DNA of 36,910 bases from a virus, in IMG/VR virus record IMGVR_UViG_3300007734_000642, positions 1 to 36,910 of that record; one strand, 5' to 3'. The translations under genes were made by a program, and so were the position numbers. Of the stretch, positions 1-7,698 are shown in pieces. The notes beneath the pieces are model-generated. The model was not told the origin of the DNA. It worked only from the letters and a program-made list of their open reading frames with translations, and did not search any database. Within the stretch, counting starts at the first letter, position 1, and the number at the start of each line of letters is the position of its first letter.

Positions 1-550
1 TCTGGTGGATCAGATGGCAGCGACAGAGGATCCGCGGCTGCCGGCGCTCCTGACGCGGCTGACCGTGAGCTTCGCGGATCAGGTGGTCGACCTGATTGGG
101 GCGCTGCAGGTCGAACGCAATCCGTTCTCGAGGCCCGATAGCGTGGTGCACTGCAGCAATGTGATGGTGGATCTGAGGAGCGTGCCATATGCCATGCACG
201 GGTTTGGCCCGGAGTGGATGAGCCGCAACCAGACGCCGGTGCGGTATGTGCAGGGTGCCGGCAGCGGGATGTGGCAGGCCTTCCTGGATCATGCGCTGCC
301 CGAGCGCGAGGATCAGGTGCTGCTGCAGCGCTGGGGCGGACTGGCCCTGCTGCAGCGGAACAGGCCGCAGGTGATATTGCTGCTGACGGGCACTGGCGGC
401 GGTGGGAAGTCAACGGTGGCCGGGCTGGTGCGGCGGTTGGTGGGCGATGAGAACTGCAGCGAGCTGAGAACGAATCACTTGGGCAGCCGGTTTGAGCTAG
501 GGAACTTCCATGATAGGACATTGCTGATTGGCAGCGATGTGCCGCCGGAC
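1..550. repeat. Terminal direct repeat, left copy
   Basis: This stretch matches 36361-36910 with 11 substitutions and no gaps (left-copy positions 5, 20, 139, 224, 226, 391, 403, 410, 411, 412, 454). It lies wholly inside the primase-polymerase/helicase gene. It shows that the contig closes on itself at a unit of 36,360 bp. Because the copies differ, this is more likely an assembly overlap between close strains than an exact physical terminal repeat. Confidence 0.95.
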
Positions 551-1210
551 TTCCTGAACTGCGAGGAGAGCCAGTTCCTGAAGGCGCTGACCGGCGGCGA
601 CAGGCTGGCCGTGGAGTTCAAGGGGAAAAGCGGCGCCAAGGCCGTGGTGGGCGACTGGAACGTAATTGTGACGGCCAATAGCCGGCTGAAGGTGAATGTG
701 CAGGGCGACCTGGGTGCGTGGTCGAGACGGTTGCTGCTGCTCGACTTCAGCCAGCCCAAGCCGGAGAAGGTGATCCCGAATTATCACGACGTGATGATAG
801 AGCGAGAGGGTAGCGGTATATTGAACTGGTTCCTGGAGGGCGCGGAGGATCTGTGCCGGGTCATGCAGGCCGGCAGGCCGTTCCCGGTGACCGAGAGGCA
901 GCGGGCTATGATAGACAACTTGTTGAGCGAGAGCGACAGTGTGAGATACTTTGTAGTGAATCACATACGGGCAAGTAGTATGTCGTCGGATAGTATTACA
1001 AGCGAGGAGCTATATGCTGCCTACATGGCGATGTGCAACAACAAGGAATGGGGGCCTGAACCGGACAAGCGCTTCCAGCGCCGGGCAGCGGAACTCATGT
1101 TGGAGATACACCAGGCCATCCCGTCGAACCACATTCACCGTAGTGACGGTCAACAACAGCAGGCGCGAGGCTACATGAAAGTTGTGTTGACCTCCTCGGA
1201 AATGGCTTGA
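2..1210 (+). CDS. Primase-polymerase/SF3 helicase, C-terminal part (partial, 5' end missing here)
   Basis: This is the 3' part of the gene that starts at 35588 and continues here after circular closure. The frame is open from base 2, so there is no real start in this segment. Residue numbers below refer to the joined 660-residue protein. A Walker A motif (TGTGGGGKST, about residues 387-396) is followed by a hydrophobic strand ending in SDV and a VIVTAN sensor strand (motif C). This order is that of superfamily 3 helicases of the D5/poxvirus type. Such enzymes form rings that unwind DNA ahead of a fused primase. The C-terminal third is probably a DNA-binding winged-helix region, which I infer only from family architecture. 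It sits directly upstream of a zinc-finger protein. Confidence 0.88.
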   Translation: MVDQMAATEDPRLPALLTRLTVSFADQVVDLIGALQVERNPFSRPDSVVHCSNVMVDLRSVPYAMHGFGPEWMSRNQTPVRYVQGAGSGMWQAFLDHALPEREDQVLLQRWGGLALLQRNRPQVILLLTGTGGGGKSTVAGLVRRLVGDENCSELRTNHLGSRFELGNFHDRTLLIGSDVPPDFLNCEESQFLKALTGGDRLAVEFKGKSGAKAVVGDWNVIVTANSRLKVNVQGDLGAWSRRLLLLDFSQPKPEKVIPNYHDVMIEREGSGILNWFLEGAEDLCRVMQAGRPFPVTERQRAMIDNLLSESDSVRYFVVNHIRASSMSSDSITSEELYAAYMAMCNNKEWGPEPDKRFQRRAAELMLEIHQAIPSNHIHRSDGQQQQARGYMKVVLTSSEMA

Positions 1211-1361
1211 GCTGTCAAGCGTTGTCAAATGTTTGGGACGGAGGACGGCACTTCTCAACTCGGTGCAAGATGAGTAAAAGTACCAAAACTGTGTTCAGAG
1301 TAGGAATGGAGTTGGAAAATGCCGTCCCATCCGTCCCAAACACTAGACAGTGCTTGACAGC
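1211..1361. repeat. Long imperfect inverted repeat around the zinc-finger gene start
   Basis: The left arm 1211-1261 and the reverse complement of the right arm 1309-1361 match at 44 of 51 aligned positions with one 2-nt gap. They include two perfect 10-bp blocks (GCTGTCAAGC and GTTTGGGACG). The 47-nt centre (1262-1308) carries the likely ATG (1270) of the zinc-finger gene. It could form a cruciform or an mRNA hairpin. A replication origin, an operator or a translation-control hairpin are all possible, and nothing visible decides between them. Confidence 0.7.
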
Positions 1362-1602
1362 GGTAGGCCTGCGAAAAATTGGCTCGAAATTGATCGGGCA
1401 ATGCCCAGCCTGTGCCGAGGAAGGAGGGGACAAACAACGCAACCACCTAGTCATCCAGGCAGACGGGAGGTTTGGTTGCGTTATCCATCCCGGCGCCAGT
1501 GGCAAGGCACATAGACAACGCATATTCCAGCTTATAGGAGATAAAAGCGGCAAGGGTAGGCAGCACTTGCCCGCTACACCGCTAGACATATCACTGTTAT
1601 GA
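1270..1602 (+). CDS. Primase-type zinc-finger protein
   Basis: This is a 110-residue protein with a C-x2-C (Cys45, Cys48) and, 21 residues later, a C-x2-H (Cys70, His73) set in a hydrophobic beta context. That resembles the CHC2-like zinc-binding domain that lets primases recognise template. The neighbouring primase-polymerase/helicase lacks a visible zinc finger of this kind, so this small protein could supply the function in trans (inference). A longer frame could begin at TTG 1207, overlapping the helicase stop. I chose ATG 1270, but neither start has a close Shine-Dalgarno site. The start lies in the loop of the 1211-1361 inverted repeat. The stop overlaps the next start by 4 nt. Confidence 0.65.
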   Translation: MSKSTKTVFRVGMELENAVPSVPNTRQCLTAVGLRKIGSKLIGQCPACAEEGGDKQRNHLVIQADGRFGCVIHPGASGKAHRQRIFQLIGDKSGKGRQHLPATPLDISLL

Positions 1603-1925
1603 TAGTAACAAACACAACGAAATTACTTATGGAGGCACCGCACCTTGTTAAGATAGGTGTGCAGCGTGGCTGGCTATCCTATCCCAAGGACATGGCATTC
1701 AAGGCTGATGGCACGCCAGACCCGGTGATAGAGGCTGAACCTGAATTCACCGAGCAGCGCCACACACCGGACCTGGCCCGCAAAGCCTACGTCCTGCGCG
1801 ACCGTGGCCTCTCGCTCAACGATGTGGCCGCAGCCTGCCAAGTGCCCCGCGGCAGCGTGGTCTACCTGATCAGCAAGGGGCACGAGCTCTTCCTCGCAAG
1901 CCAACGAAAGGACATTGTACCATGA
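1599..1925 (+). CDS. Small helix-turn-helix protein
   Basis: This is a 108-residue protein. The segment around residues 74-93 (GLSLNDVAAACQVPRGSVVY) has the spacing of a helix-turn-helix, so DNA binding is likely. Near the N-terminus it has a GWLSYP motif. The protein at 30020 has a similar arrangement, GWVTYP followed by an HTH, which suggests two members of one family. It starts with a 4-nt ATGA overlap on the zinc-finger gene; an in-frame ATG at 1629 is the alternative. It ends with a 4-nt overlap on the glycosyltransferase gene. A regulatory role is inferred only from the fold. Confidence 0.6.
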   Translation: MIVTNTTKLLMEAPHLVKIGVQRGWLSYPKDMAFKADGTPDPVIEAEPEFTEQRHTPDLARKAYVLRDRGLSLNDVAAACQVPRGSVVYLISKGHELFLASQRKDIVP

Positions 1926-2719
1926 ACGCAACAAAGGCATCATCCCCTCAGATGGCAGATCCATTCATTCCAACAGAGCAACCGACCCAGGCAGGCACCA
2001 GGCCGTCGATCCACTTCAGTATGTACGCCTACGGCGGCATGAGTTCCGCGTGCATCATGTCCTGGGTGGACCTGACCGCCAAATTCTCATGGTCAGACCG
2101 CCAGACCGATCTCAGGACAATCCGAGAGGATGCACTGATCTCCCGCAGCCGCTGCAGGGCTACCAAGTGGTTCCTAGACTCCGGCAAGGACGTCTGGATC
2201 CAACTCGACCACGACATTGAGTTCGATGCATCCGACATCATTCATATGGCCGAGCTAGCCCATGAGCACCAGGCAACGGTCTGCATCCCCTACCCATGCC
2301 GCACGGTCCCGCCCAGGCCGGCCCTCCGGCCCAAGGCAGAGCACCTGCAGGCCCTGAAGCATCAGGTCTCCGACGCCGAATGCGCAGCGGAGCTGGTGCC
2401 CATTACGATGTTCGCGTCCGGATGCCTCGCAATCCCCCGCAAATGCCTTATAGCGACACTTGATGCGCTGGGAGGGTCAGGAGTGCAGTACCCGTACAAG
2501 ATCGACTGGTGCGACGATGTGCGCGTCGAGCGCTTCCCAACCCTGTGGATGCCGTTCGCAATGGAAGCAAGGCCGGGTAAACTCGAGTATCTCTCTGAGG
2601 ATTACGCAGCCGCAGCCCGAATGACCTTGGCAGGCGTGCAGCACTTCTCCATGAAGCCCAAGATGCAACTCAACCACTGGGGTGAGTACCCATACTCGTT
2701 CAAGCCTTATGCCGGGTAA
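1922..2719 (+). CDS. GT-A type glycosyltransferase
   Basis: This is a 265-residue protein. It has an SRSRCRATKWFL segment, then a strand ending in a D-x-D (Asp96, Asp98; QLDHDIEF), and near the C-terminus an SEDY motif with a later LNHWG. This order (sugar-nucleotide site, metal-binding DxD, acidic catalytic SEDY region, terminal His) matches GT-A fold glycosyltransferases common in phage genomes. The substrate is unknown. It could modify virion proteins, phage DNA or a host surface glycan. It begins with a 4-nt overlap on the HTH gene and overlaps the next gene by 11 nt. No signal peptide or membrane segment is seen. Confidence 0.7.
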   Translation: MNATKASSPQMADPFIPTEQPTQAGTRPSIHFSMYAYGGMSSACIMSWVDLTAKFSWSDRQTDLRTIREDALISRSRCRATKWFLDSGKDVWIQLDHDIEFDASDIIHMAELAHEHQATVCIPYPCRTVPPRPALRPKAEHLQALKHQVSDAECAAELVPITMFASGCLAIPRKCLIATLDALGGSGVQYPYKIDWCDDVRVERFPTLWMPFAMEARPGKLEYLSEDYAAAARMTLAGVQHFSMKPKMQLNHWGEYPYSFKPYAG

Positions 2720-3326
2720 GAAGGATAAGAAACCGAGCATCGAGGACGTCGCCAAGGCAGCAGGCGTCAATTACCTCTACACCCAGCGGGTGCTGGCAGG
2801 TAACACCGAGATACCCCAGGCAACGCAGGAGAAGGTATTCAACGCGGTCAAAGAGCTCGGGTACGTCAAAAGCCATCATCCCAACCAACACTTCAACAAC
2901 AAGCTGACCCAAGAAAAGGCGGACGCAGTTGTCGCTGGTATCCTGGAGAACAAGTCGCTTGAAAAGATCGCGGAAGCTACCGGACTCAGCCCGACGACTG
3001 CGTTTAAGCTGGTCCGCGGTGTTAAGGTCCCGGTCGACTACCCTGAGAACGAGGAAGACTGGAGGCGCGATGTCACCGGATTCTTGGAGGTCGCGATCTG
3101 GAAAGGCACCAAGAGATTGGCTGAATCCTCTATTAACTTGATCGATGATAGGGGCTTGCCCGTAGCGGTCGCTGTGCTAACCGACAAACTCGCTGTGATT
3201 AAGGGGCAACCTACCTCAATTCACCTCGCAATGACCGCTTCTGTTAATCATCGCGACCTGATGAAGGACCTAAAGGAGCGCGACGTAACCCCTGTGAACG
3301 ACGAGCAGACACCTGATCTGGTTTAG
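2709..3326 (+). CDS. LacI-type HTH protein, candidate terminase small subunit
   Basis: This is a 205-residue protein. Residues 9-53 read like a LacI-family HTH (IEDVAKAAGV, RVLAG, then AVKELGY). Residues 67-107 hold a second HTH-like segment (KSLEKIAEATGLSPTTAFKL). No sugar-binding domain follows. The C-terminal half is helical and charged. Its position just before the large terminase, plus two DNA-binding modules, suggests a small terminase subunit; a transcription regulator is the alternative. I chose ATG 2709 because translation from the upstream GTG at 2682 adds only a short overlap-derived tail. The repeat-rich gap downstream is a natural binding-site candidate. Confidence 0.6.
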   Translation: MPGKKDKKPSIEDVAKAAGVNYLYTQRVLAGNTEIPQATQEKVFNAVKELGYVKSHHPNQHFNNKLTQEKADAVVAGILENKSLEKIAEATGLSPTTAFKLVRGVKVPVDYPENEEDWRRDVTGFLEVAIWKGTKRLAESSINLIDDRGLPVAVAVLTDKLAVIKGQPTSIHLAMTASVNHRDLMKDLKERDVTPVNDEQTPDLV

Positions 3327-3604
3327 GTAGTGGCTCCAAATGTCCTACCCCTCCACCCGCTGACCCACTGAAAACCACGCTTTTAGGCCTGTTTTCACCA
3401 CTCATGCCTACAATAGCAGTTATATTCACTTGGTGACGCAAACACGCAGCAAACCCCTGCAAACATTGATCGAAACGCACGTCAGCACCCCTCCGCCGGG
3501 TCAATGTCCTACCCCGTTACAAGGGCCACCCCGGGGGAGGGGGTCGGGCATTCCGCGGGAACGGTAAAAGTCGACGGGTTTCCCAAAACGAAAAATATTA
3601 AGAA
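3327..3604. promoter_or_regulatory. Repeat-rich gap before the terminase (candidate pac/cos or operator)
   Basis: This 278-nt gap holds no credible gene. Three exact GCAAAC hexamers start at 3438, 3449 and 3459, and a near match CGAAAC starts at 3471, so they are spaced 10-12 bp apart, about one helical turn. A 13-bp direct repeat (AATGTCCTACCCC) lies at 3339-3351 and 3503-3515. A 7-bp inverted repeat (TGAAAAC/GTTTTCA) lies at 3369-3375 and 3391-3397. A G5AG5 tract is at 3533-3543. The layout suggests a binding site for the small terminase or a regulator of late genes. No convincing -35/-10 promoter was found. Confidence 0.55.
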
Positions 3605-5317
3605 ATGAGCCAACCACCCAGCCTCTGCCTCACCTGCTCCAAGCCATTCGAAATAATCAAGATCCGCACCGGCCCAAACCAAAAGCGTTTTTGCTCCGAC
3701 CACTGCAACGACACCTGGTGGAACGAACAACCGCTGCACCCCGTCATCCCCCGGGTCGACGCCCACCACCCCCGCGCACTTGAGCTCAAGCAAAAGCGCA
3801 CCCAGCTCGTACTCCTTGAAAAAGCCGACCCCTACACATACGGTTTCATCCCCGACCACTGGGAAATCGCCAACACCGAGTTCCAATCCACCCAGGAGCT
3901 CCTGATCTCCGGCGGCAACCGCGCCGGCAAAACCCTCTGGGCCGCACGCCGCGTGGTTCAAACCCTCATTGAGAAAGAGAACGCCAGCGTCCTCTGCTGC
4001 CACACAAGTCACGCCACCTCGGTCACGGTCCAGCAGCCCGCAATCTACAACTACCTACCTGTCGCACTCCGGGCCACCAAGAAAGGCCGCATCCACTACC
4101 TGAATTACAGCCGCAAGAACGGCTTCACCGACGGCTCATTCATCCTGCCCAACGGCTCCCGGTGCGACTTCCTGAACTACACGCAATCCGAGAACACCAT
4201 TGAAGGCCGTGAGGCCGACTTGATCTGGTGTGATGAGTTGGTCCCGCAATCCTGGGTGGACACACTGCGCTACCGCCTGATCACCCGCCGCGGCAAGCTC
4301 CTCGTGACCCAAACGCCCCTTGAGGGCGTAGCCAGCGTCTACAAGGAATTCACCGCGGGCTCACAGGTCAAGAACTGGGGCACTGGCGAACTCCTTGCCG
4401 GCAAGCAAGGCCTGCCTACATGGCCACCCGGCAAAGCCCCCAGAGTCATGGAGCAGCCCGCAACCAAGCGCAAAACGGTTTTCTTTTACTCAGAGGACAA
4501 TCCCTACAACCCATTCGACGAGATGAAGAGCAAACTTGTCGCCTCGCCCATGGGCCAGATCCTGACCCGGGCCTACGGTTGGGCCTCGGACAACATCGGC
4601 AAGGCTTTCGCCCGTTTCCGCCCCGATATCCACTGCATTCCATCATCCAAAGTGCCTTCGGGAGGCACCCTGTACATGGTATGCGACCCCGCCGGCGCCC
4701 GAAATTGGTTCTGCCTCTGGCTCCTAGTCTATGAGGACGGCAAGCGCGTCGTTGTCCGCGAGTTCCCCGACTTCAGCAACTACGGCGAGTGGGCCCTGCC
4801 ATCCGAAAAACCCGACGGCAAGCTCGGTCCAGCACAAACTCTCGACGCCGGGCGCTCAATCTCCGAGTACCGCAACCTCTTCCGCCAGATCGAATCCGAG
4901 CTCGGCTACGGCGAGCCCGTGATGCGCCTGATCGATCCCAAAGCCGGCGGTTCCCCCGCGCTCTCCGAGGCTGGCGGCACCACGCTCATCGACCTCCTCG
5001 CAGAATCCGACAACCCCCTCGACGAGCCCATGGCATTCATACCTGCCCCGGGCGTGCCCGTCGACCAGCGCACCTCCGCAATCAACAGCCTCCTCTCATA
5101 CGACGCCACCCAGCCCCTCACCCCCCTGAACGAACCATCGCTCTACATCACCGACAACTGCGCCAACCTGATCTACGCACTCTCCGAGCACACCGGACGC
5201 GACGGGCAAAAGGGTTGCACCAAGGATCCCATCGACTGCTTGGGTATGCTTTTAGTCTCAGGTCTTGCCTTCGTAGGCCATGGGGGCTTTGATTGCCGCG
5301 GCGGCGGCGGATACTAA
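3605..5317 (+). CDS. terL: Terminase large subunit with N-terminal zinc finger
   Basis: This is a 570-residue packaging motor. The ATPase part has a Walker A (GGNRAGKT, residues 103-110) and a Walker B (DLIWCDE, 205-211). A C-terminal nuclease-type region begins around VCDPAG (Asp361), with a second acidic strand near RLIDPKAGG. Before the ATPase there is a C-x2-C (Cys8, Cys11) and C-x3-C (Cys30, Cys34) treble-clef-like zinc finger, which is not part of the standard terminase core. It would cut concatemers and pump DNA through the portal encoded next. The start codon follows an A-rich stretch with no Shine-Dalgarno site. The Gly-rich C-terminal tail ends 11 nt before the portal ATG. Confidence 0.93.
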   Translation: MSQPPSLCLTCSKPFEIIKIRTGPNQKRFCSDHCNDTWWNEQPLHPVIPRVDAHHPRALELKQKRTQLVLLEKADPYTYGFIPDHWEIANTEFQSTQELLISGGNRAGKTLWAARRVVQTLIEKENASVLCCHTSHATSVTVQQPAIYNYLPVALRATKKGRIHYLNYSRKNGFTDGSFILPNGSRCDFLNYTQSENTIEGREADLIWCDELVPQSWVDTLRYRLITRRGKLLVTQTPLEGVASVYKEFTAGSQVKNWGTGELLAGKQGLPTWPPGKAPRVMEQPATKRKTVFFYSEDNPYNPFDEMKSKLVASPMGQILTRAYGWASDNIGKAFARFRPDIHCIPSSKVPSGGTLYMVCDPAGARNWFCLWLLVYEDGKRVVVREFPDFSNYGEWALPSEKPDGKLGPAQTLDAGRSISEYRNLFRQIESELGYGEPVMRLIDPKAGGSPALSEAGGTTLIDLLAESDNPLDEPMAFIPAPGVPVDQRTSAINSLLSYDATQPLTPLNEPSLYITDNCANLIYALSEHTGRDGQKGCTKDPIDCLGMLLVSGLAFVGHGGFDCRGGGGY

Positions 5318-5328
5318 ACCATTTCACT

Positions 5329-7416
5329 ATGCAAGGAGATTCCTACAAGCAGGCAACCGACGTGATGGCCCGGGTCGGCGACTCACCCAACGTGAGCGCA
5401 CTGACCGAGGAGCTGCGGCGTTCGGCCACCGACTACGGCGTCTACGCCCGTGTCGAAAATGTGGAGAACGTGCGCTTCTGCCGTTGGCCCGGACAGAGCG
5501 GCGATGGGAAGAAGTGGAACGATTCCAACCGCAATGCCCCGGCATTCCCTTGGGACGGTGCCTCCGACACGCGCATCCCGCTTGCCGACGAGGTGATCAA
5601 CGGCCTCGTTGACCTCTGCAGCACCTCCTTCTGGCGCTCAATGCTCCGCGTATCGCCCACCAACATCAGCCAGCTCGACCAAGCCGTCACCGCGCACAAC
5701 CTGATGGACTGGACGGTTAACGCCCGGATGTACAACGACCTCACCCGCGAGGTCGAGCTGCTCTCCCAGTACCTCTGGACCTACGGATGGGCCGGCGTCC
5801 ATGTTACCTGGCAGCAAGAGCTCGGACAGAAGGAGCAGTACTTGACCATGGATCAGGTCATGGCCCTTGCCGCCCAATCACCCGCAGGTTCTGTCCTTGC
5901 CGACCTACCCAATCTCATCGCCAACCCCGAGGCCGACGACCAATCCGCGGAACTCCTGATCGCTGCCTTCCCCAACCTGCGCAAGCGCCGGGCCCTCAAG
6001 GCCATCCGCGAGCTCCGCGAGGAGGGCGAGTGCGACTTCCCCATCCCGACCATGGTCACCAACAAGCCCATGATCGCAGCCCTCGCACCCTGGGACGAGC
6101 TGGTATTCCCGCCGGAGACAACCGACATCCAGTCCGCCCGAGTAGTCTTCCGCCGTTTCTACATGACCGAGGCCCAGCTCCTGAACAAAGTCGAGACCGA
6201 GGAGTGGGACGCCGAATGGGCCCAGGAAGCCATCAACACGATGGGCCGTTTCAGCGACTACGCTGCCTTCCAGTACGGCGCCGTCGGTATTGCCGAAAAC
6301 TCAATCCTGGACCGCGAGAACCTCATCGAAATCGTCTATGCCTATCAAAAAGCCGTCGATTCCGACGGTATCCCGGGCGTGTTCTACACGGTATTCTCCC
6401 CCCAAGTCGGCGACAAGTGGGGCTACTTCGAGGCCCTCGACTACGCGCACGGCCAGTATCCCTTTGTTGTCTGGCGCTCCGAGCTGATTCACCGCCAGAT
6501 TACCGAAAGCCGCGGCGTGCCCGAGGTCTGCTCCACTTGGCAGCACGAGGTCAAGGCCCAGCGCGACTCCATCTTCGACTACACGTCCCTCGCCACCCTG
6601 CCGCCCATCGAGGTCCCCAAGACCCGCGGCGGCAATCTCAAGATCGGCCCCGCCATCCAGATCCCAGTCCTGCGCCGCGGCGAAATCGGCTTTTTGCAAC
6701 CGCCCGCCCGCGAGCCCGGCGTTGCCTTCCAACTGATCGCAGCCATCGAAGCCCAAACCGACCGATACTTCGGGCGCCCGACCGAGAAGGTCCCGCCGGT
6801 CATCACCCAGATGCGCCAGCAGCGACTGATCAACAACTGGCTGCACGGCTGGACCGAGGCCTTCCGCCAAGTCCTCGCACTCACCCTGCAGTACATTGGG
6901 CCCGCCGAGATCCAGCGCATCACGGCCTCGGCCACTCCGCTCCCGCAGGACGTGCAGGACTTTGACGTGATGCTCAAATTCGACGTGCGCGAGATGAGCA
7001 CCGACCTCGTGACCGAGAAGCTAAAGGCCATCAGCACCCTGGTGCTTCCCCTCGACACCGCCGGCGTCATCGACCGGGCCAAGCTCATCTCCGTTGCGCT
7101 CCGGGCCATCGACCCGACCCTGGCCAGCGAGCTGGTCATGCAGCAGGGGCCCGCCGCCCAGAAGATGTTCAACGAGACCAACGACGAGATCGCGCTCATG
7201 TCCCTCGGAAACCCGCCGCAGCTCCGGGAGAACGACCCCACCGCGCCCATGCGCCTTCAATTCTCGCAGCAAGTCCTGCAATCCAACCCCAAATATCAGG
7301 CCCAACTGCAGCAGGACCCGCTCTTCCAAGCCAACCTGCAGAAGTACATTGAGAACCTGCAATTTAGCGTCCAACAGCAGCAGAACGCCATCACGGGCCG
7401 CCTTGGAGTCCAATGA
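5329..7416 (+). CDS. Portal protein (podovirus type)
   Basis: This is a 695-residue protein, in the size range of P22-like portals. It directly follows the large terminase and precedes scaffold and capsid genes. It is mostly helical with many charged residues and ends in a Gln/Asn-rich tail. Portals form the dodecameric ring at one capsid vertex through which DNA enters and leaves and onto which the tail is built. I assign it by position, length and general resemblance, not by a catalytic motif. ATG 5329 has no upstream Shine-Dalgarno site. ATG 5365 is a possible later start, with AAGGAG about 26 nt before it. The stop overlaps the next gene by 4 nt. Confidence 0.87.
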   Translation: MQGDSYKQATDVMARVGDSPNVSALTEELRRSATDYGVYARVENVENVRFCRWPGQSGDGKKWNDSNRNAPAFPWDGASDTRIPLADEVINGLVDLCSTSFWRSMLRVSPTNISQLDQAVTAHNLMDWTVNARMYNDLTREVELLSQYLWTYGWAGVHVTWQQELGQKEQYLTMDQVMALAAQSPAGSVLADLPNLIANPEADDQSAELLIAAFPNLRKRRALKAIRELREEGECDFPIPTMVTNKPMIAALAPWDELVFPPETTDIQSARVVFRRFYMTEAQLLNKVETEEWDAEWAQEAINTMGRFSDYAAFQYGAVGIAENSILDRENLIEIVYAYQKAVDSDGIPGVFYTVFSPQVGDKWGYFEALDYAHGQYPFVVWRSELIHRQITESRGVPEVCSTWQHEVKAQRDSIFDYTSLATLPPIEVPKTRGGNLKIGPAIQIPVLRRGEIGFLQPPAREPGVAFQLIAAIEAQTDRYFGRPTEKVPPVITQMRQQRLINNWLHGWTEAFRQVLALTLQYIGPAEIQRITASATPLPQDVQDFDVMLKFDVREMSTDLVTEKLKAISTLVLPLDTAGVIDRAKLISVALRAIDPTLASELVMQQGPAAQKMFNETNDEIALMSLGNPPQLRENDPTAPMRLQFSQQVLQSNPKYQAQLQQDPLFQANLQKYIENLQFSVQQQQNAITGRLGVQ

Positions 7417-7655
7417 AACTGACCGACGAACAGCTCTCCGAGGCCCTCTCCGTGTCCGAGGAGCACCCCGTGCTCAAGGCCATTGGTCAAATCCTCGACG
7501 ACACGCTCCGAGATGAGGTGCACAACGCCATTATCCCATCACTTTCTGCGGAAGACCGTGCCTATAACTCAGGCCGGGCCGCCGCAATCAAGGATCTCAT
7601 CGCACAAATCAGTGCGTTAAGAAACGAGAAGGAATTGACTTCCGGTCAATTCTAG
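7413..7655 (+). CDS. Small conserved phage protein after portal
   Basis: This is an 80-residue acidic, helical protein starting by a 4-nt ATGA overlap with the portal gene. It contains AYNSGRAAAIKDL near residues 50-62, a pattern I have seen in small proteins encoded between portal and scaffold in other phages, whose function is unknown. No membrane segment or metal-binding motif is present. The last codons lie in a perfect 8-bp inverted repeat (7632-7652). A head-assembly accessory role is only a guess from position. Confidence 0.7.
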   Translation: MKLTDEQLSEALSVSEEHPVLKAIGQILDDTLRDEVHNAIIPSLSAEDRAYNSGRAAAIKDLIAQISALRNEKELTSGQF

Positions 7656-7685
7656 GCTCTCACTCAACCAATGGCTTCTTGGTTG
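7632..7685 (+). promoter_or_regulatory. Two tandem hairpins before the scaffold gene
   Basis: The first hairpin has perfect 8-nt arms GAATTGAC (7632-7639) and GTCAATTC (7645-7652) with a TTCCG loop. It covers the last codons before the TAG stop. The second has 7-nt arms CAACCAA (7665-7671) and TTGGTTG (7679-7685) with a 7-nt loop. Neither is followed by a T tract, so they are not classic terminators. They could be RNA-processing or stabilising structures that raise scaffold and capsid expression. Confidence 0.5.
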
Positions 7686-7698
7686 GCCTTCAACAACC

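Noticed and set aside
1207-1269. TTG start for the zinc-finger protein overlapping the helicase stop
   Set aside because: It would place the N-terminus in the inverted-repeat arm and add a segment without conserved look; ATG 1270 is simpler, though not certain.
3386-3414. TACAAT as a -10 element for the terminase operon
   Set aside because: No acceptable -35 hexamer at 16-18 nt upstream.
3533-3551. G-quadruplex in the G5AG5 tract
   Set aside because: Only three clear G runs follow closely; too weak to list as a feature.
4789-5292. 167-codon plus-strand frame inside the terminase gene
   Set aside because: Arg/Pro/His-rich shadow of the GC-rich terminase frame with no known pattern.
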